Position numbers and translations under genes: made by a program
In this document: positions 13,870-16,001 of the stretch, piece after piece
How positions within the stretch are numbered: position 1 is the first letter of the stretch
Layout of the letters: every line of letters begins with the position of its first letter
From: CALJIC01 sp039805565
Lineage (GTDB): Bacteria > Chloroflexota > Chloroflexia > Chloroflexales > Roseiflexaceae
Assembly (NCBI GenBank): GCA_039805565.1
Contig: JBDLTZ010000250.1
Span: forward strand, 1-16,001
Length of the DNA stretch: 16,001 bases
Reading direction: 5' to 3'
Notes under the pieces: generated by a model
Database searches by the model: none
Told to the model about the DNA's origin: nothing
Seen by the model: only the letters and a program-made list of their open reading frames with translations

Positions 13870-14466
13870 GCGGCGCCCGGCCATGCTGCCGAAGCCGACG
13901 AAGACCGGCGGTGCGCCCCTGCCCAGGAAGGCCTCCAGCGCCGGCTGGGGATGCCAGCCAGCCGGCAGTACGGGGAACCAATACCCCGTCGGCTGCGCGC
14001 CGGCGGGCCAGTCCGGGGGGCACGGGATGACGGCGGGGCTGTAGGCGCCCAGCAGCGGCGTCGGCTCAACCAGGATCAGCGGGATGCGCCGCAGCTGAGC
14101 GATCGTCTGGGCGAAGGGGGTGAAGACGGCCAGGCTGACCAGGGCCTGGGCGCCGGCGCAGGCCGCCAGGGCCTCCTCGGCTATCTGCAGCGCGACCGGC
14201 CCCAGCAGCCTGCGCATTGCGCGGATCGAGGCGAGCGGGTTGGCGCCACCCTGCTCCATGAACTGGCGCCCGGTCTCGCTTGCCATGATCTGCTGCACGT
14301 CGCCGCCGAGGGGGTGGAAGGCCAGGCCGTGCTCCTGGACGAAGCCGGCGAAGTTCGCGGGCGCCGCGAGCGTGGTGGCGAAGCCAGCGTGGCGCAGCCC
14401 CTGCCCAAGGCTGATACAGGGCTGAATGTCGCCACGAGAGCCGGCCGCGAATATCGTCAGCTGCAT
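13870..14466 (-). pseudogene. 3'-truncated UGT-type glycosyltransferase (GT1/GT28-like)
   Basis: The first 199 residues match the N-terminal domain of UDP-glycosyltransferases: MQLTIFAAGSRGDIQPCISL at the start, then HGLAFHPLGGDVQQIM, PLILVEPTPLLGAYSP and the linker PPVFVGFGSMAG that normally leads into the sugar-nucleotide-binding C-terminal domain. There the similarity ends. The open frame continues to 13291 but only as the antisense of the BNR gene (RRLQHDHRALDAAERHRQ), with no C-terminal donor-binding motif. Family members are about 400 residues long, so half is missing. The ATG at 14466 has GGAG 7 nt upstream. Activity is unlikely; the acceptor domain may still be expressed as a chimera. 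Confidence 0.75.
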
Positions 14467-14479
14467 AAGACTGCTCCAC

Positions 14480-14517
14480 CCAGGAGGCACGTGAGCACAA
14501 GCCCTGGTGCCTCCTGG
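14480..14517. repeat. Perfect 11-bp inverted repeat in the glycosyltransferase leader
   Basis: Arms CCAGGAGGCAC (14480-14490) and GTGCCTCCTGG (14507-14517) with a 16-nt loop. On the minus strand the hairpin lies 13 nt before the glycosyltransferase start and about 65 nt after the stop of the PLDc_N-like gene. It has no U-tract; it could be a terminator for the upstream gene, an attenuator, or a regulator site. Confidence 0.5.
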
Positions 14518-14582
14518 CCGCTCGGTCGTTCAACCGGTGGATCAGCATGCCGCTCCGGGCTGGATGGCGCCGCTCGGCGCGC

Positions 14583-14834
14583 TTATCTGGGCGGCATTGC
14601 CGCTGCGTGCTCCGTCCCGTACCGCCTGCGCCCAAAGAGGAAGTAGGCGACCGGGCCGACAAAGTTCACGAACGACACCAGTACCCAGACCGGCTTGCTA
14701 CCCCGGATCTCCTCAGCGGGCCGACGGTAGATGTCCAGCAGCGCCGTCACCAGCATCGCCAGCTGCACAGCTACCGAGAGCACGACGCCCCAGCGCTGGC
14801 CGGCGCTCAGGTCCTTCCACTGCTTCCGTGCCAT
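14583..14834 (-). CDS. Short membrane protein, PLDc_N-like
   Basis: An 83-residue protein with two membrane segments: WGVVLSVAVQLAMLVTALL and VWVLVSFVNFVGPVAYFLFG, separated by DIYRRPAEEIRGSK. The pattern of a first helix, a short charged loop containing IRG, and a second helix with NFVGPVAYFLFGRR matches the PLDc_N (phospholipase D-nuclease N-terminal) domain, found alone in many small bacterial membrane proteins of unknown role. The ATG at 14834 is preceded by AAGGAG (14842-14847) with 7 nt spacing; a longer reading from 14918 is not supported. It lies 142 nt downstream of the DUF6326-like gene. Confidence 0.75.
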   Translation of the reverse strand: MARKQWKDLSAGQRWGVVLSVAVQLAMLVTALLDIYRRPAEEIRGSKPVWVLVSFVNFVGPVAYFLFGRRRYGTEHAAAMPPR

Positions 14835-14976
14835 ACGGACGCTCCTTTCGTTCCCAGCGCCTGAGCACCAGGTCACCTTCGTCACAAGCCCCATCTGGAT
14901 GAGCCTCCAGCCGATCAAGCCGTGCCAGAGCGCACGACGCCAGAAAGGACATCCTGCACTGCTGTGGGCGGGCAGT

Positions 14977-15381
14977 TTAGCCCGTCGCTCGGAGCGCTAG
15001 GCTTTCGGCGCTGGACCGGAACCAGACGGACCAGACGATCAGCGCCATGCACGCGACTTCGACGGTCGCAAAGAACACGTAGTGAGGAGCCAGTGACCCG
15101 CCGCCGACGACGAACAGGGCTGTCGTCACTGCGGCAAGTGTGTTCGCCCAGCGGTTGCCCCGGCCCTTCAAGATCCGAGACAGGTAGATCATCGCGATCG
15201 GGATCTCCAGCATCAGCGCGAACGCCAGCAGAAGGCCCGGAGTGATCTGTACGCCTGCCTGTCCGGCCCAGAGCTCCTGCAACGCTCCAGGCGTGATAAA
15301 GGTCAGAATATCGGCGAAGACCATGTTGAACATGACCACAACCCAAAGCGTTGAGAGCTTCGTCCGATCGTCATCTTTCAT
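14977..15381 (-). CDS. DUF6326-like membrane protein
   Basis: A 134-residue protein with four membrane segments. It begins MKDDDRTKLSTLWVVVMFNM, followed by VFADILTFITPGALQELWAG, then ALMLEIPIAMIYLSRILKGR. The start LSTLW-x5-NM-x-FADI matches DUF6326 proteins as I recall them; their function is unknown. The ATG at 15381 has a GAAGGG site and overlaps the end of the class V aminotransferase gene by 11 nt, which implies cotranscription and coupling. Confidence 0.72.
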   Translation of the reverse strand: MKDDDRTKLSTLWVVVMFNMVFADILTFITPGALQELWAGQAGVQITPGLLLAFALMLEIPIAMIYLSRILKGRGNRWANTLAAVTTALFVVGGGSLAPHYVFFATVEVACMALIVWSVWFRSSAESLALRATG

Positions 15382-16001
15382 GACAGCCCTTCTCGACGTG
15401 CGATGAGCACCGGCGCCGAAAGATGCTCTGGGTCGCTGCCCGTGCGGACGCCTCGAGCTGCTGCTGGACGTTCACCTGCGGCGCGGTACGGTCACGGCGG
15501 CCTGGCACCCTGCGCTCCTGTGCAATCTCGCGCAATCCTTCAAGGAGGCAATCGATCTCGGCTTCGGTGTTCTCGAGCCCCAGGCTGACCCGCGTGAGGC
15601 CAGGCAGGGACAGCTTTGGCAACAGCGTCACCAGCCCGCGCTGAAACTGCGCGAGCGGCGGCGGGATCTTCAGCAGCTGCTTGACCAGGAGATGTGCGCA
15701 GTGGCACCCGGCGCGCACCCCCATCCCACGGGCCGCCAGCTTCTGGGCCACCTCTGGCGCCAGCATCGACTGCATGGCGAAGACAATCACCCCGCCTTTC
15801 CAGGCAAACCTGGGCGCGTCGGGGCTCTTCACGCCGTACACCTCCAGCCCCGGGATCTGCGCCAGGCCACGCAGCGCCCGCGCAGTGAGGGCCTGCTCGC
15901 GCGCCTGAACAACATCCAGGCCGATACGCTGGAGCAGCAGCATTGCCTTGCCGAGCGCGGCGATGCCGCCCACATTCTCCTCGCCGGACGAGCGGATCAG
16001 C
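15371..16001 (-). CDS. Class V aminotransferase / cysteine-desulfurase-like PLP enzyme, N-terminus off the window
   Basis: About 209 C-terminal residues are visible; the frame is open at the right edge. Family features are RSSGEENVGGIAALGKAMLL at the window edge, RFAWKGGVIVFAM, and MGVRAGCHCAHLLVKQLL, which matches the R-x-G-C-x-C-A-H segment around the catalytic-loop Cys of NifS/SufS-like and related class V enzymes. The PLP lysine lies outside. The last 50 or so residues (from VPGRRDRTAPQVN) form a polar, Arg-rich extension that I cannot match. Whether it is a desulfurase or another class V enzyme cannot be told from this half. Its stop overlaps the DUF6326-like start by 11 nt. Confidence 0.82.
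   Translation of the reverse strand, partial: LIRSSGEENVGGIAALGKAMLLLQRIGLDVVQAREQALTARALRGLAQIPGLEVYGVKSPDAPRFAWKGGVIVFAMQSMLAPEVAQKLAARGMGVRAGCHCAHLLVKQLLKIPPPLAQFQRGLVTLLPKLSLPGLTRVSLGLENTEAEIDCLLEGLREIAQERRVPGRRDRTAPQVNVQQQLEASARAATQSIFRRRCSSHVEKGCHER

Overview
This is a GC-rich (about 65%) bacterial window with many GTG starts and short intergenic gaps. The protein families present (SRPBCC, DinB, TetR, class V aminotransferase, BNR propeller, UGT-like glycosyltransferase) and an unusual single-strand-binding gene set suggest a Chloroflexota genome. That assignment is inferred from protein style alone; no rRNA or other marker gene is present.

Left edge (1-1180, minus strand): a zinc-finger/Toprim primase-like protein that runs off the left edge, preceded by a 44-residue highly acidic peptide gene. 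Their upstream region (1180-1499) contains three close-packed hairpins. On the plus strand follows a TrmO-type tRNA methyltransferase (1500-2018), convergent with a minus-strand set of small genes: a class I SAM methyltransferase, a DUF2809-like membrane protein, a PH-like hypothetical protein, an Imm5-type putative immunity protein, and an SRPBCC protein with its own good promoter.

Centre (5016-8137, minus strand): a tightly overlapping four-gene operon, all with GTG starts. It encodes a 495-residue protein with two apparent OB-fold/SSB-like segments, a 201-residue unknown, a 143-residue SSB-like protein and an isoprenylcysteine-methyltransferase-like membrane protein. Upstream of it lies a small fragment of a diverged second copy of the large OB-fold gene. 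With the primase at the left edge, this suggests a replication or ssDNA-handling module of an integrated element or of a lineage-specific system. This is the most unusual part of the window.

Right half: a six-helix membrane protein; a textbook cupin divergent from a TetR regulator across a 48-bp inverted repeat; then a second TetR with a strong promoter and operator-like site, followed co-directionally by a DinB + alpha/beta-hydrolase fusion and a BNR propeller. The hydrolase half has lost both its nucleophile and its catalytic His. The BNR gene ends exactly where a UGT-type glycosyltransferase gene, on the other strand, loses its C-terminal half, so this is a rearrangement junction. The window closes with minus-strand genes for a short PLDc_N-like membrane protein, a DUF6326-like membrane protein and a class V aminotransferase that enters from the right edge.

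No tRNA, rRNA, CRISPR array, transposase or integrase was found.
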